16,072 nt of DNA. It comes from JAQVQN01 sp964428885. Lineage in GTDB: Bacteria > Verrucomicrobiota > Kiritimatiellia > RFP12 > UBA1067. Under the pieces are notes generated by a model, which was not told the origin of the DNA, made no database searches, and saw only the letters and a program-made list of their open reading frames with translations. The DNA lies in the NCBI GenBank assembly GCA_964428885.1, contig CAYRZP010000046.1:1-16072 (forward strand), given 5' to 3'. The translations under genes were made by a program, and so were the position numbers. This document shows, one piece after another, positions 1 to 7,973 of this stretch; within the stretch, counting starts at the first letter, position 1; every line of letters starts with the position of its first letter.

Positions 1-67
1 GGCGCGCCCTACCATTACATGCATACTCCAGACAAAGAGATGGCGTTTTCGGTAGGGACAGCGCGCC
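1..67. repeat. Imperfect inverted repeat at window edge
   Basis: Positions 1-6 (GGCGCG) and 7-13 (CCCTACC) are answered by GGTAGGG at 51-57 and CGCGCC at 62-67. The two half-stems are interrupted on the right side by a 4-base bulge (ACAG). The loop is about 37 nt. It lies downstream of tyrA on that gene's strand, so it could fold in the tyrA mRNA tail, but no U-tract follows and I do not call it a terminator. The window may cut a larger structure. Positions 68-122 show nothing recognisable. Confidence 0.4.
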
Positions 68-122
68 GAGCCGTCCGTTTATATGCATCGCAAAGCCAAA
101 TAGAAACGCCTTGGGTGGAGAA

Positions 123-962
123 TCAGAGCAGCTCGCGGATCTGGTTGGCTTCGCGTATCAGCTCGTCCAGTTTTTTGTAGTCTTCAGCCTCGATGCAGGC
201 CTTGAAGGCCTGCAGCCGCTCGGAGAAGGCCTCGATCGCCTGCAGCACCTGCTCGCGGTTGTGGCGGAAGATCGGCACCCACATCTCCGGCGAGCTTTTG
301 GCCAGGCGCACGGTCGAGGCGAAACCGCCGCCGGCCAGCCGCGGCACGGCGTATCCGGCCTTCTCCTCGGTCTGCACCGCCAGCGACAGCGCGTAGGCCG
401 CGACGTGCGAGAGGTGCGAGACATACGCCGCGTGGCGGTCGTGCTGGTCGGCGGTCATGAACTCGAACTTCATCCCGACCGCGTGGAAGATCTCCAGGGC
501 GGTCTTGCAGGCGTCCGGCGCGCTCTCTTCCAGATCGCACAGCAGCACGGTCTTGCCGCGGAAGAGCTCTTCCAGCGCGGCGTCCGGCCCGGCGTTCTCC
601 GTGCCCGCCATCGGATGCGCGGCAACATAGCGTGTGCGGTTGGCGTGGCCGCGCACGACCTCCACGATCCTTAACTTGGAAGAGCCCAAATCAATGACGG
701 TCTGATCCGGCCGGACCGCGTCCAGCACTGCCGGCAGCATGGCTTCGATGGCGTCGACCGGCGTGGCCAGCAGCAGCACATCGCTCTCCCGCATGGCTTC
801 GGGCAGGGACACGACGCGGTCGACCAGCCGCAGCTCCAGCGCGCGCCGCGCGTGTTCTTGCGAGGTCTCCACCCCCAGCAGCCCGCTGGCCAAACCCGCC
901 TTGCGCAGGTCTTTGGCGAAAGAGCCGCCGATCAGTCCGAGGCCCACTATAGATATTCTCAT
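123..962 (-). CDS. tyrA: Prephenate dehydrogenase (TyrA)
   Basis: This enzyme oxidatively decarboxylates prephenate to 4-hydroxyphenylpyruvate with NAD(P)+, the committed step to tyrosine in the cytoplasm. The 279-residue product opens with a Rossmann dinucleotide fold (GLGLIGG, residues 7-13). It then shows the family signatures DLGSSK (91-96), HPMAGTE (116-122) and the HD...SHLSH block (174-186), which supplies substrate-binding and catalytic histidines; the rest is the helical dimerisation domain. The length matches a monofunctional TyrA. There is no fused chorismate mutase and no C-terminal ACT domain, so allosteric tyrosine control through ACT is not expected. The ATG at 960-962 is preceded by CGGAG at about 8 nt spacing, which supports this start. 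The gene is divergent from the SGNH hydrolase. No other aromatic-pathway gene is in the window, although the 3' side is cut off by the window edge. Arogenate specificity cannot be excluded by eye. Confidence 0.93.
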   Translation of the reverse strand: MRISIVGLGLIGGSFAKDLRKAGLASGLLGVETSQEHARRALELRLVDRVVSLPEAMRESDVLLLATPVDAIEAMLPAVLDAVRPDQTVIDLGSSKLRIVEVVRGHANRTRYVAAHPMAGTENAGPDAALEELFRGKTVLLCDLEESAPDACKTALEIFHAVGMKFEFMTADQHDRHAAYVSHLSHVAAYALSLAVQTEEKAGYAVPRLAGGGFASTVRLAKSSPEMWVPIFRHNREQVLQAIEAFSERLQAFKACIEAEDYKKLDELIREANQIRELL

Positions 963-1100
963 GTTTTCGCTCCGGCAGTCTTGCTTCCACGCCTTCAGGC
1001 TCTTCAGGGAGAAGCCGCGCCCTTTTCGCGGAAACGTCTCGTGTGCGACAGTTATACTAAAAACCGGGCTAAAAATGAAACCGATTCATGCGCGCCATGC

Positions 1101-1129
1101 TCGACAAGCAGGCTGCGCGCGGTTAACAT
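1101..1129 (+). promoter_or_regulatory. Candidate promoter of SGNH hydrolase gene
   Basis: TCGACA (1101-1106) and TAACAT (1124-1129) are separated by 17 nt and match the sigma70 -35 and -10 consensus at 5/6 and 4/6. They lie about 65 nt before the hydrolase start in the 230-bp region divergent from tyrA. This is a pattern match only. Confidence 0.3.
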
Positions 1130-1192
1130 GGTCTCTTTCTTTTCGCGAACGCTTCACAATCAGACAGCAATCATACGCTAATAACGGAGAAT

Positions 1193-2503
1193 ATGATGAA
1201 CAAACGTGCGGTGTTGATAGGTGCTTTTGCGTTATCCGTGCTTCTGGCCCGTTGCGAGCCCGAAAAAGATTTCTTCTTCAAGGACAACGATTCGGTTGTT
1301 TTTCTGGGTGACAGCATAACCCAGCAGAAACTTTACACGACTTATCTCGAGGCATACACCCTGACGCGCTTCCCCGACCGGCGGTTCCGCTTCCGCAACT
1401 CCGGCTGGAACGGCGACACCTCGTGGTTGCGCAATCGTTACAGGACCGACGAGAAGGCGCTTTTCTCCGCCACAGGCAGCCTGCTGGACGAGATGGTGGA
1501 GAAGGCGGTGCGGGCCGGTCTGGCGCGCGACGTGCTGCCGCACAAGCCCACCGCCGTGACGGTCAAGTTCGGCATGAACGACCATGCGTACCAGGCATTC
1601 CGCGAGGACATCTGCCGCGCGTATGCGCGCAGTCAGACCGAGATCGTCAAAGTCCTCAAGGCGGAAGGCGCGCGGGTGGCCCTGCTGACGCCGCAGCCGA
1701 TCGAGGACAAGACGCCGGCCGAGCACGACCAGAACGTGAAGAACCAGTCGCTGCGCAAATTCTCCGACGCGTTGCGCGAGGTGGCCGCCGCGAACGGGGC
1801 GGTGTATGTTGATCAGTTCGACCCTTACATGAAGATCATGCTCGGCGCGCGCGCCGCCAAGCCGGACGCGATGATCGGCGGCGGCGACGCGGTGCATCCC
1901 GGCCCGGCCGGCCACACGCTGATGGCCTGGACGATCCTGAAACAGCTCAACGCCCCGGCGCTGGTGTCCGCATGCGGGATTGACGTGTCGCGCTGGTTTT
2001 TCATGAGCAAGGTCGTCTGCCAAAAAAACTGTGATGTCTCGAACGTGAAGGTCAAGGACGGGACGCTCAGCTTCGACCGGCTTGATCACGCGCTGCCCAT
2101 GCCGGTCGACGCCAGGGCCGCGGCGGCGCTGGCGCTGGCGCCGGTGAGCGAGGACTTGAACCGCTATATGCTGAAGGTCGCCGGACTTGAGGCCGCGCAA
2201 TATCAACTTTCCATAGACGGCCTTAAGGCCGCGGTCTTCAGCCGCGAGCAGCTTGCGCAAGGGGTGAACCTCGCGACTGTCGCCACGCCGAATTCAGCGC
2301 AGGCGCTGCAGGTCCTGGACCTGGTCTTCAAGAAGAACGACGTCTATTTCGAGCGCTGGCGCAAGGTGCAGCTTGGAAACGGCCCGGCCGAAAAACTAGC
2401 GGAGCTTGACAAGCGCATAGCCGAGTTCGAGACCCAGATCGACGCGGCCCGCAAGCCCAGGCTGCAACGCTTCGAACTGAAGCCGGTGCCGTCCGCAGGC
2501 TGA
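1193..2503 (+). CDS. Secreted SGNH/GDSL-family hydrolase
   Basis: A 436-residue serine esterase or acylhydrolase of the SGNH fold. Block I is GDSITQ (residues 39-44, nucleophile Ser41), block II is SGWNGDT (70-76), block III is GMND (127-130, Asn129) and block V is DAVHPG (232-237, Asp232/His235). All four catalytic blocks are intact. The N-terminus has a short positive stretch and a hydrophobic run ending LLARC, so it is exported. Cys21 could be a lipoprotein cysteine, but Arg at -1 is atypical for a lipobox. The C-terminal ~50 residues are charged and helical (coiled-coil-like), as seen in some environmental SGNH proteins. Likely substrates are acetyl or acyl esters on polysaccharides (inference), which would fit the xylanase elsewhere in the window. 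Two adjacent ATGs occur at 1193 and 1196. The GGAG at 1186-1189 is 3 nt from the first and 6 nt from the second, so 1196 may be the true start. Substrate unknown. Confidence 0.85.
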   Translation: MMNKRAVLIGAFALSVLLARCEPEKDFFFKDNDSVVFLGDSITQQKLYTTYLEAYTLTRFPDRRFRFRNSGWNGDTSWLRNRYRTDEKALFSATGSLLDEMVEKAVRAGLARDVLPHKPTAVTVKFGMNDHAYQAFREDICRAYARSQTEIVKVLKAEGARVALLTPQPIEDKTPAEHDQNVKNQSLRKFSDALREVAAANGAVYVDQFDPYMKIMLGARAAKPDAMIGGGDAVHPGPAGHTLMAWTILKQLNAPALVSACGIDVSRWFFMSKVVCQKNCDVSNVKVKDGTLSFDRLDHALPMPVDARAAAALALAPVSEDLNRYMLKVAGLEAAQYQLSIDGLKAAVFSREQLAQGVNLATVATPNSAQALQVLDLVFKKNDVYFERWRKVQLGNGPAEKLAELDKRIAEFETQIDAARKPRLQRFELKPVPSAG

Positions 2504-2530
2504 AAACCGGCGCGGGCGGGCGCCGCTTTT
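2503..2530. terminator. Bidirectional terminator-like hairpin
   Basis: CGGCGC (2508-2513) pairs with GCGCCG (2520-2525) over a 6-nt loop. AAAA (2503-2506) lies on one side and TTTT (2527-2530) on the other, so transcripts from either strand end in a GC stem plus four U. It sits exactly between the convergent SGNH hydrolase and dehydrogenase genes. The U-tract is short, so efficiency may be modest. Confidence 0.55.
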
Positions 2531-2547
2531 CGCTGCGGGAATCGCTT

Positions 2548-3816
2548 TCAGCCGCAAGCGCCAGACGCTTGCGCGCGCTCTAGCAGTCTGGCGAGCGTGC
2601 GCAGTTCATCGGACTGGCTGGCGTCGCCCCAAAGCGCGCTCAGGCACTGCGCCAAAACGTCGGCATCCGGTTTCTGGCCGGAACGCAAGTCCGCGAACGC
2701 CGGGGAGTCCGGACAATCCTTGTCCGACGCCAGCGCGCGCAACCCGGCCAGCGCCCCGGCCGCGAGGTTGAGCGGTTCCAGGCCGTATTCCAGGCAGAGC
2801 CGGATCGCGCCGAAGATGCGGTCCGCGCGCCCCAGCTTGCGCAACGGGTCGCGCGTGGCCCGCGCCACCGTGTCGGCGAGGTGCGGGTTGGTCATGCGCT
2901 CCAGCAGGTCCTCCGCATAGGCGCTGAATCCCGCTGTCGTGAACAGGGCGTCGCCGTGGTTCCGGTAACGCTTGACCAGAGCCGCTCCGGACTCTCCGAT
3001 GAAAGCCTTGCGCGCGCGCTCCAGCAGCCCGGGTCGGCCGCGCAGGTCCGACATCAGGGCGAGACCGCTGTTTTGCGCCAGGAACCCCAGCAGGGCGTGG
3101 ATGGCGTTGTGGCCGTACAGCTTGGCCTCTTCAAACGGCAGCAGGTCGCCCTTCTCCTCGAACGCCGTGATGCCGGGCTCGAAACCCGGCAGCGCGATCT
3201 TCGAAACCAGGATGCGGTTGAACGTCTCGACCAGGAACGCGCGCGGGAAGCCCGGCGCGACCGGCGCCAGCCCGCGCCGCGCGATCTCCGCCGGATCGTT
3301 GATGACCTGGCTCATCTTGCCGATCACGGTGTTCAGGTACTGCGCCGGGCGCGGCCGCGCGCCGGCCGGCAGCGCGGCCCGCACATCCTTTTCCAGGATC
3401 TCGGCAGCGTGGTTGTTGTTCTCGGCCGTGTACACCACGGTCTGCCCGGCGCCCCCGCACAAACCTTCGGCGATGCGTCCGGCCACGCTCGCGTCCCCGC
3501 CGCGCGTGAAGAAAGCGACCGAAGGCAGCGAGGTCACGATCTCCGTGGCACGTCCGAGCGCGTCGTGCAGACGCCGCGCGTCCGCCGGCTGCGCGGGATC
3601 GAGCAGCGTGACGCCCTCGACCCGCACCTGCTCGACGCCTTCGGACTTGGCCACGTTCAGCGCGTAGCAATCATTGTTGCCGCGCACCGCCGCCACCAGC
3701 GCGGGGTCAACCTCCGCCACCGCGATCTCTGAAAAACGCCCGCTAGCGAAAGCCTCTTTCGCGAACAGCCCCGACTGGATCGGTCCGAAACCGAACCCTA
3801 CAAAAACATGCTCCAT
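2548..3816 (-). CDS. Mannitol-1-phosphate 5-dehydrogenase-like (polyol dehydrogenase)
   Basis: A 422-residue member of the long-chain mannitol dehydrogenase family, which interconverts polyols (or polyol/sugar-acid phosphates) and ketoses using NAD(H). The N-terminal nucleotide-binding stretch is GFGFGPIQSG (residues 7-16), a variant of the FGAGNIGRG loop of MtlD. AEN (131-133) corresponds to the conserved Glu-Asn of the family. The C-terminal catalytic signature KLYGHNAIH (232-240) keeps the Lys-Asn-His triad. The frame extends 18 codons upstream, but ATG at 3814-3816 is preferred: AAAGG lies 5 nt before it and the NAD-binding strand starts immediately after. Mannitol-1-phosphate is the best guess because the domain layout is closest to MtlD, but the divergent glycine loop makes substrate uncertain. 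Fructose-6-phosphate as product would feed glycolysis, and enolase is the divergent neighbour. No PTS or transporter gene is visible. Confidence 0.75.
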   Translation of the reverse strand: MEHVFVGFGFGPIQSGLFAKEAFASGRFSEIAVAEVDPALVAAVRGNNDCYALNVAKSEGVEQVRVEGVTLLDPAQPADARRLHDALGRATEIVTSLPSVAFFTRGGDASVAGRIAEGLCGGAGQTVVYTAENNNHAAEILEKDVRAALPAGARPRPAQYLNTVIGKMSQVINDPAEIARRGLAPVAPGFPRAFLVETFNRILVSKIALPGFEPGITAFEEKGDLLPFEEAKLYGHNAIHALLGFLAQNSGLALMSDLRGRPGLLERARKAFIGESGAALVKRYRNHGDALFTTAGFSAYAEDLLERMTNPHLADTVARATRDPLRKLGRADRIFGAIRLCLEYGLEPLNLAAGALAGLRALASDKDCPDSPAFADLRSGQKPDADVLAQCLSALWGDASQSDELRTLARLLERAQASGACG

Positions 3817-4123
3817 GCCGACCTTTCGATTCGTCCCTTCGCGGCGGGCAAGCTTTGCCGCCCGAGCCATGCCGCCTGACCGCAGTTTTACCGCGCCGCC
3901 GCGTCACACAAGCAGCCGTTCGGCGGACGAAACCGCGCCTGAGCGCGGAAAGGCTGTTATGATCTACGACCCGCGGTTTGAATTGCAAGTTCAAAGGCGC
4001 GCGGCGAAAAAAATCCTGCGCCCGCGATTTACAAGCAGGCATCAAATGGGGTAAACTGACAAATACCAGTCATTTACAGGATCTCGAAAGCATTAAACGC
4101 TTTAAGAAAATGGAGGAGAACAG
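3817..4123. promoter_or_regulatory. Divergent intergenic region, dehydrogenase/eno
   Basis: About 307 bp separate the two divergent starts. The dehydrogenase side holds a small inverted repeat around the AAGCTT at 3849-3854. CCTGC (4015-4019) and GCAGG (4035-4039) form a weak hairpin overlapping the eno -35. On the eno side TTTACA (4028-4033) and TAAACT (4052-4057) lie 18 nt apart and are the best promoter match. I see no tRNA or convincing small ORF here. Confidence 0.4.
4028..4057 (+). promoter_or_regulatory. Candidate eno promoter
   Basis: -35 TTTACA (5/6), 18-nt spacer, -10 TAAACT (4/6). This predicts a leader of roughly 60 nt before the eno ATG at 4124. The leader contains a strong Shine-Dalgarno, GGAGGAG, a few bases before the start. 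Confidence 0.4.
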
Positions 4124-5413
4124 ATGGATACCAAGATCAAAACAGTCACAGCCCGTGAAATCCTTGATTCGCGCGGCACCCCTACCGTTGAAGCTGAAAT
4201 CTCCCTCGCGTGCGGCGTGAACGCCCGCGCCGCTGTCCCGTCGGGCGCGTCCACCGGCGAGAACGAGGCTCTCGAGCTGCGTGACAAGGATCCCGCCCGC
4301 TATTGCGGCAAGGGCGTCACCCGCGCGGTCGCGAACGTCAAGACCGAGCTGGCCGCCGCCGTCAAAGGCATGGACGCCGCCGACCAGGCCGCTGTCGACC
4401 GCCGCATGATCGAGCTCGACGGCACTGAGTTCAAGACCCGCCTGGGCGCGAACGCCCTGCTGGCGGTCTCCCTGGCGAACGCGCGCGCCGCCGCCGCCGC
4501 CGCTAACACCCCGCTCTACCGCTATCTCGCCAAGGGCAACACCCCCTCCCTGCCTGTCCCGATGATGAACATCATCAACGGCGGTTCGCACTCCGACGCG
4601 CCGATCGCGTTCCAAGAGTTCATGATCCGCCCGCACGGGCTGGACAGTTTCAAAGAGGCGCTGCGCGCCGGCTCCGAGGTCTTCCACGCCCTGCGCTCGA
4701 TCCTTAAAAAGCGCAACCTCTCCACCGCCGTCGGCGACGAGGGCGGCTTCGCGCCGGTCCTGAACAGCGCCGAGGATGCCATCGAGACCATCCTGAAGGC
4801 GATCGAGTCCGCCGGCTACAAGGCCGGGCGCGCCGATCAGAAAGGCCACGTCTCGCTGGCCCTGGACTGCGCGGCGTCTGAGTTCTACAAGGACGGCGTC
4901 TACAATTACGGCCTGTTCGAGACCGCCGCGCGCGGAGCCAAGCATCAGCCAGCCAAGCGCGACAGCGCCGAGCAGGTGGCTTACATCGCCGATCTGATCA
5001 GCCGCTACCCGATCGATTCCGTGGAAGACGGCATGTCGGAGAACGACTGGCCCGGATGGGTCAGGCTGACGCGCGAGCTCGGCGACAGGTGCCAGCTCGT
5101 GGGCGACGACCTCTTCGTGACCAACGTGCGCTTCATCCGCCGCGGCATAGAGGAGAAGGCGGCCAACGCCGTGCTGATCAAGCTCAACCAGATCGGCACG
5201 CTCACAGAGACCCTTGAAGCCATGGGCCTCGCCAAGGAAGCGGGTTACGAATCGGTCGTGTCGCACCGTTCGGGCGAGACCGAGGACGACTTCATCGCGG
5301 ACCTCGCGGTGGCGACCGGCTGCGGCCAGATCAAGACCGGCTCGCTCTCGCGCTCGGAGCGCGTGGCGAAATACAACCGCCTGCTGCGCATCGAGGAAGC
5401 GCTCGCCTCGTAA
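4124..5413 (+). CDS. eno: Enolase (phosphopyruvate hydratase)
   Basis: Enolase interconverts 2-phosphoglycerate and phosphoenolpyruvate in glycolysis and gluconeogenesis, and is a cytoplasmic Mg2+ enzyme. The 429-residue product is full length. Visible signatures are the mobile SGASTG loop (40-45), NGGSHSDAP...QEFMI (152-168), GDEGGFAP with Glu206, the metal ligands Asp248 (ALDCA), Glu301 (SVEDG) and Asp328 (GDDLF), the catalytic base Lys353 (LIKLNQIG), SHRSGE (380-385) and Lys404 (QIKTGS). All key residues are present. The SHSDAP variant, where many bacteria have HADN, and the EDGMSENDW block recall Bacteroidetes-type enolases. The start is fixed by GGAGGAG just upstream and by the conserved N-terminal AREILDSRG. 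It is transcribed alone. The 173-bp gap to etfB carries a separate promoter and only a weak possible hairpin (around 5468-5483, followed by four T). Confidence 0.98.
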   Translation: MDTKIKTVTAREILDSRGTPTVEAEISLACGVNARAAVPSGASTGENEALELRDKDPARYCGKGVTRAVANVKTELAAAVKGMDAADQAAVDRRMIELDGTEFKTRLGANALLAVSLANARAAAAAANTPLYRYLAKGNTPSLPVPMMNIINGGSHSDAPIAFQEFMIRPHGLDSFKEALRAGSEVFHALRSILKKRNLSTAVGDEGGFAPVLNSAEDAIETILKAIESAGYKAGRADQKGHVSLALDCAASEFYKDGVYNYGLFETAARGAKHQPAKRDSAEQVAYIADLISRYPIDSVEDGMSENDWPGWVRLTRELGDRCQLVGDDLFVTNVRFIRRGIEEKAANAVLIKLNQIGTLTETLEAMGLAKEAGYESVVSHRSGETEDDFIADLAVATGCGQIKTGSLSRSERVAKYNRLLRIEEALAS

Positions 5414-5494
5414 TCATGCGGGCGGGGAACGGCACGGTTTAACCGGCGGGGTCTTTACCCGGCGGCGAGGTGGGGGTGCGCCTATTTTCAGCCC

Positions 5495-5524
5495 TTCACA
5501 ACGCCGCCGCCGCTTTGGTATAGT
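5495..5524 (+). promoter_or_regulatory. Promoter of etfB-etfA-pncC
   Basis: -35 TTCACA (5495-5500) and -10 TATAGT (5519-5524) each match sigma70 consensus at 5/6, with 18 nt between them. The expected transcription start is near 5531, giving a leader of about 55 nt. It is the first good promoter after eno and suggests the etf operon is transcribed independently. Confidence 0.55.
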
Positions 5525-5586
5525 GGGCGCACCTGACACATGGGTCTGGCCGCAGGCGGTTAGACGCTAAAACTAAGGAGAGGATA

Positions 5587-6396
5587 ATGACAGACGGTTT
5601 TCAGATCGCGGTTTGCGGCAGTCTGGTGCCTGATCCGCTGCAGACCCTAGAGCCCGTGGCCGCACCGCAAGGCCCCGGCCTAAAAAACGAAATGATGCTG
5701 CCTTCCGTGCTCGACCCTTGGTCGGCGCACGCGCTTTTCGAGGCCTCCAACCTGGCCAAACAGGTGGCCGGCAGCAAGGTTTATCTGGTCAGCCTGGGGC
5801 CCAAGGCCAAGCTGCAGCAGCTTATGATGACCGTGGCTCAGAAGGTGCCTTTCGAGCTGGTGGCGGTTGACGGCAGCGCCAGCGGTTTCACGGACGCGCA
5901 CGAGGCGGCGGCGGCCCTGGCCGAGGCGGTCGCGGCGATTCCGGGGCTTGACAAAAACCGACTGCTGGTGTTTGGCGGGTGCTCCTCGGCTTCGCGCGAC
6001 GCCGGGGTGACAATGCAGTTTATCTGCGAGCGTCTCGGCATCCGCGATTTCTTCTGCGGCGTGGACGAGTTCAAAGTCCTGCCTGACGGCTCTTTCGAGG
6101 TGCTGGAGCGCGTCGAGGGCGGACAGTACCAGGCCTCCGTCTGCAAAGGCGCGCCGGCGGTGCTGGCCTGGGCCACCGGCAACCTGCCCGAGCCGCCCAA
6201 CAACCCGCAGGTCGGCATGGCCAACATGCGCGGGGTCATGCCCGCTCTGATGAAAGCCAAGCCCGCCAAGGTCGGTACCGGCGGCATCGCCTTTGCGAAG
6301 ACCGAGGTGCCCGCGCAAAAACGCGCCACCCGCGTGGTCAAGGATTTCAGCGCGGACCAGATCGCCGCCGAGATCGCTGAGTGGATCAAACAGTGA
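5587..6396 (+). CDS. etfB: Electron transfer flavoprotein beta subunit (EtfB)
   Basis: ETF is a soluble heterodimer that carries electrons between flavoprotein dehydrogenases (for example acyl-CoA dehydrogenases) and quinone or ferredoxin partners. The beta subunit binds AMP, or FAD in bifurcating forms. The 269-residue product has the N-terminal LDPWSAHAL block (42-50), the GG...SRDAG stretch near 130-140 where family members bind the nucleotide, and the C-terminal recognition-loop region ANMRGVMPALMKAKPAKV (212-229). Length is usual (about 250-270). The start is supported by AAGGAG (5575-5580), 6 nt before the ATG. etfA follows 43 nt downstream on the same strand. No acyl-CoA dehydrogenase, CoA-transferase or FixC/X gene lies beside it, so the dehydrogenase partner is not revealed. 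Whether the protein bifurcates cannot be decided by eye. Confidence 0.9.
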   Translation: MTDGFQIAVCGSLVPDPLQTLEPVAAPQGPGLKNEMMLPSVLDPWSAHALFEASNLAKQVAGSKVYLVSLGPKAKLQQLMMTVAQKVPFELVAVDGSASGFTDAHEAAAALAEAVAAIPGLDKNRLLVFGGCSSASRDAGVTMQFICERLGIRDFFCGVDEFKVLPDGSFEVLERVEGGQYQASVCKGAPAVLAWATGNLPEPPNNPQVGMANMRGVMPALMKAKPAKVGTGGIAFAKTEVPAQKRATRVVKDFSADQIAAEIAEWIKQ

Positions 6397-6439
6397 CGGC
6401 GGGCAGCCGCAACGGAAACCATAAAGAAAGAGTTTTAAC

Positions 6440-7462
6440 ATGAAGATTCTGGCTCTATTGCACACGCAGGAGGACGGCAGCCTGCCCAAGGCCGCGCTAG
6501 AGGTGTTGGCCGCGGCCGCGGCTCTCAAGGGGCAGACCGGCGGGACGCTCGCGGTCGGCATCATCGGTCAAGGCGCGTCCGGAGCCGCCGATACGGTCGC
6601 GGGATGCGGCGCTGAGAGTTTCCTGACCGTCGGCGCCGAGACGGTTGCGCAGCCGCGTTACGCCACCGACACCGCTGCGGCAGCGGCCCTGATCAAAGAG
6701 TCGGGCGCGGAACTGGTGGTGGCCCCGGGGACCGCGCGTTTCGCGCGCTGCCTGCCGGGCGCCGCGCACCGCGCCGGCGCGCAGATCGACACCCACATCG
6801 TCAGCGCGCGGGCCGAAGGCGGAAACGTGCAGGCGCAGCGCTGGTTCTACCGCCAGCGGATTTTGGGCTCTTTCAGCCGCGCGGCGCGGCCGTGGGTCTT
6901 GCTGGCGGACACCGGACTCAACGCGCCGTGGCAAGGCGCGGCCGGCGCGGCCGGCGCCAAGGAGATCGCCGTCAGCTTTGACGACGCCGACCTGCGCACC
7001 AGCGTGACCGGCACGCGCGCGCCCGCGGCCGACGCGCAGACCATCAAGCCTGACGCGGCCCTGCTGTTCGTGGCGGGCGCGGGATGGACCAAGAAGCAGA
7101 AGGACGGCCAGACCCACATCGCCGCGGCCGGCGCGCTGATTCAAGGTTTCCTGCACAAAGCCAACGCTTCGCTGGGCAGCAGCAAGTCGCTGGTGGACCT
7201 CCAAAGCGAAGGACAGGAGACGCTTAACTTCATGACCCACATGAACCAGGTCGGTCAGACCGGATCGACGCCACGCCACGCCAAGGGGCTCTCGACCTGC
7301 TGCCACGGCGAGGAGCCGCACGCGGTGGGCTGGCGCTTCATCAACGAGCGCCGCGCCGTCAACCTTGACCCCAACTGCGGTTGGGCGCAGGGCAAGGCCG
7401 ATGTGGTCTATGTCGGCGACGCTTTCGAGGTCATGTCCAAACTCAACGCCCTGTTGTCGTGA
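6440..7462 (+). CDS. etfA: Electron transfer flavoprotein alpha subunit (EtfA), divergent
   Basis: Partner of EtfB; the alpha subunit carries the redox-active FAD in its C-terminal domain. At 340 residues the length is slightly above the usual 310-330. Family marks include VGQTG (271-275), the C-terminal NLDP (308-311) and VGDAFEVM (325-332), matching INKDP and VGDLFEV. Other FAD-contact motifs are strongly altered. LGSSKSLVD (245-253) stands where GASRAAVD is usual, and STCCHGEEPHAVG (285-297) replaces the ACGISGAIQH segment. A short charged segment (SEGQETLNF, 256-264) lies between the first of these and VGQTG. The gene is intact, so this is divergence and not decay. Etf function is supported by adjacency to etfB and the overall architecture. 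The start ATG has only a weak purine-rich AAAGAAAGAG upstream. The stop codon overlaps the pncC start. Confidence 0.82.
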   Translation: MKILALLHTQEDGSLPKAALEVLAAAAALKGQTGGTLAVGIIGQGASGAADTVAGCGAESFLTVGAETVAQPRYATDTAAAAALIKESGAELVVAPGTARFARCLPGAAHRAGAQIDTHIVSARAEGGNVQAQRWFYRQRILGSFSRAARPWVLLADTGLNAPWQGAAGAAGAKEIAVSFDDADLRTSVTGTRAPAADAQTIKPDAALLFVAGAGWTKKQKDGQTHIAAAGALIQGFLHKANASLGSSKSLVDLQSEGQETLNFMTHMNQVGQTGSTPRHAKGLSTCCHGEEPHAVGWRFINERRAVNLDPNCGWAQGKADVVYVGDAFEVMSKLNALLS

Positions 7463-7950
7463 ACCCGCCCGATCCATCCCGGCCGGAAGCCAGGCTGGTG
7501 GCCGCCGCGACGGCGCGCCGTCTGAGTTTTGCCGTCGCGGAATCGTGCACCGGCGGCCTGATCGCGCAGCGCGTCACCTCGGTACCGGGCGCCTCAGCCA
7601 TGTTTCTGGGCGGCGTGGTGTGTTATGCCGACACGGTCAAACGGGATCTGCTGGGCGTGAGCCAAGATGTGCTGGACCGTGAGGGCGCGGTGAGCATGGC
7701 GTGCGCGGAGGCGCTGGCCGCAGGTGTCCGCGCGCGGCTGGGCGCGGATATCGCGGTGTCGGTCACAGGCGTCGCCGGACCAGGCGGCGGCACGCCGGAC
7801 AAGCCCGTCGGGCTGGTCTGTTTCGGCGTGGCCTCCCTGACGCGCGTCCGCGCCGAAAAACACTTTTTTAAGGGTGACCGCGAAAATGTCCGACGGCAAG
7901 CGGCGGACCACGCCTTGGCACTGGCCTTATCGGAAATTGACCAAAGATGA
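7459..7950 (+). CDS. pncC: Nicotinamide-nucleotide amidase (PncC/CinA C-terminal family)
   Basis: This family deamidates nicotinamide mononucleotide to nicotinic acid mononucleotide, recycling NAD breakdown products in the cytoplasm. The single CinA C-terminal domain of 163 residues carries ESCTGG (28-33, the catalytic serine motif) and SVTGVAGPGGG...KPVG (101-117), both intact. No N-terminal MoCF/ADP-ribose pyrophosphatase domain is present, so it is the short form. The frame stays open to an ATG at 7381 inside etfA, but the likely start is GTG at 7459: it gives the typical length and overlaps the etfA stop by 4 nt (GTGA), indicating translational coupling. No separate Shine-Dalgarno is evident. 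Neighbouring etf genes suggest a loose link to NAD/flavin redox balance (inference). Confidence 0.9.
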   Translation: MNPPDPSRPEARLVAAATARRLSFAVAESCTGGLIAQRVTSVPGASAMFLGGVVCYADTVKRDLLGVSQDVLDREGAVSMACAEALAAGVRARLGADIAVSVTGVAGPGGGTPDKPVGLVCFGVASLTRVRAEKHFFKGDRENVRRQAADHALALALSEIDQR

Positions 7951-7973
7951 ACAGGAGGGCGGGTATGTGGGTA

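Noticed and set aside
4070..5266. 398-codon minus-strand frame opposite enolase
   Set aside because: A shadow of eno; composition is Ala/Val/Arg/Gly-biased with no motif.
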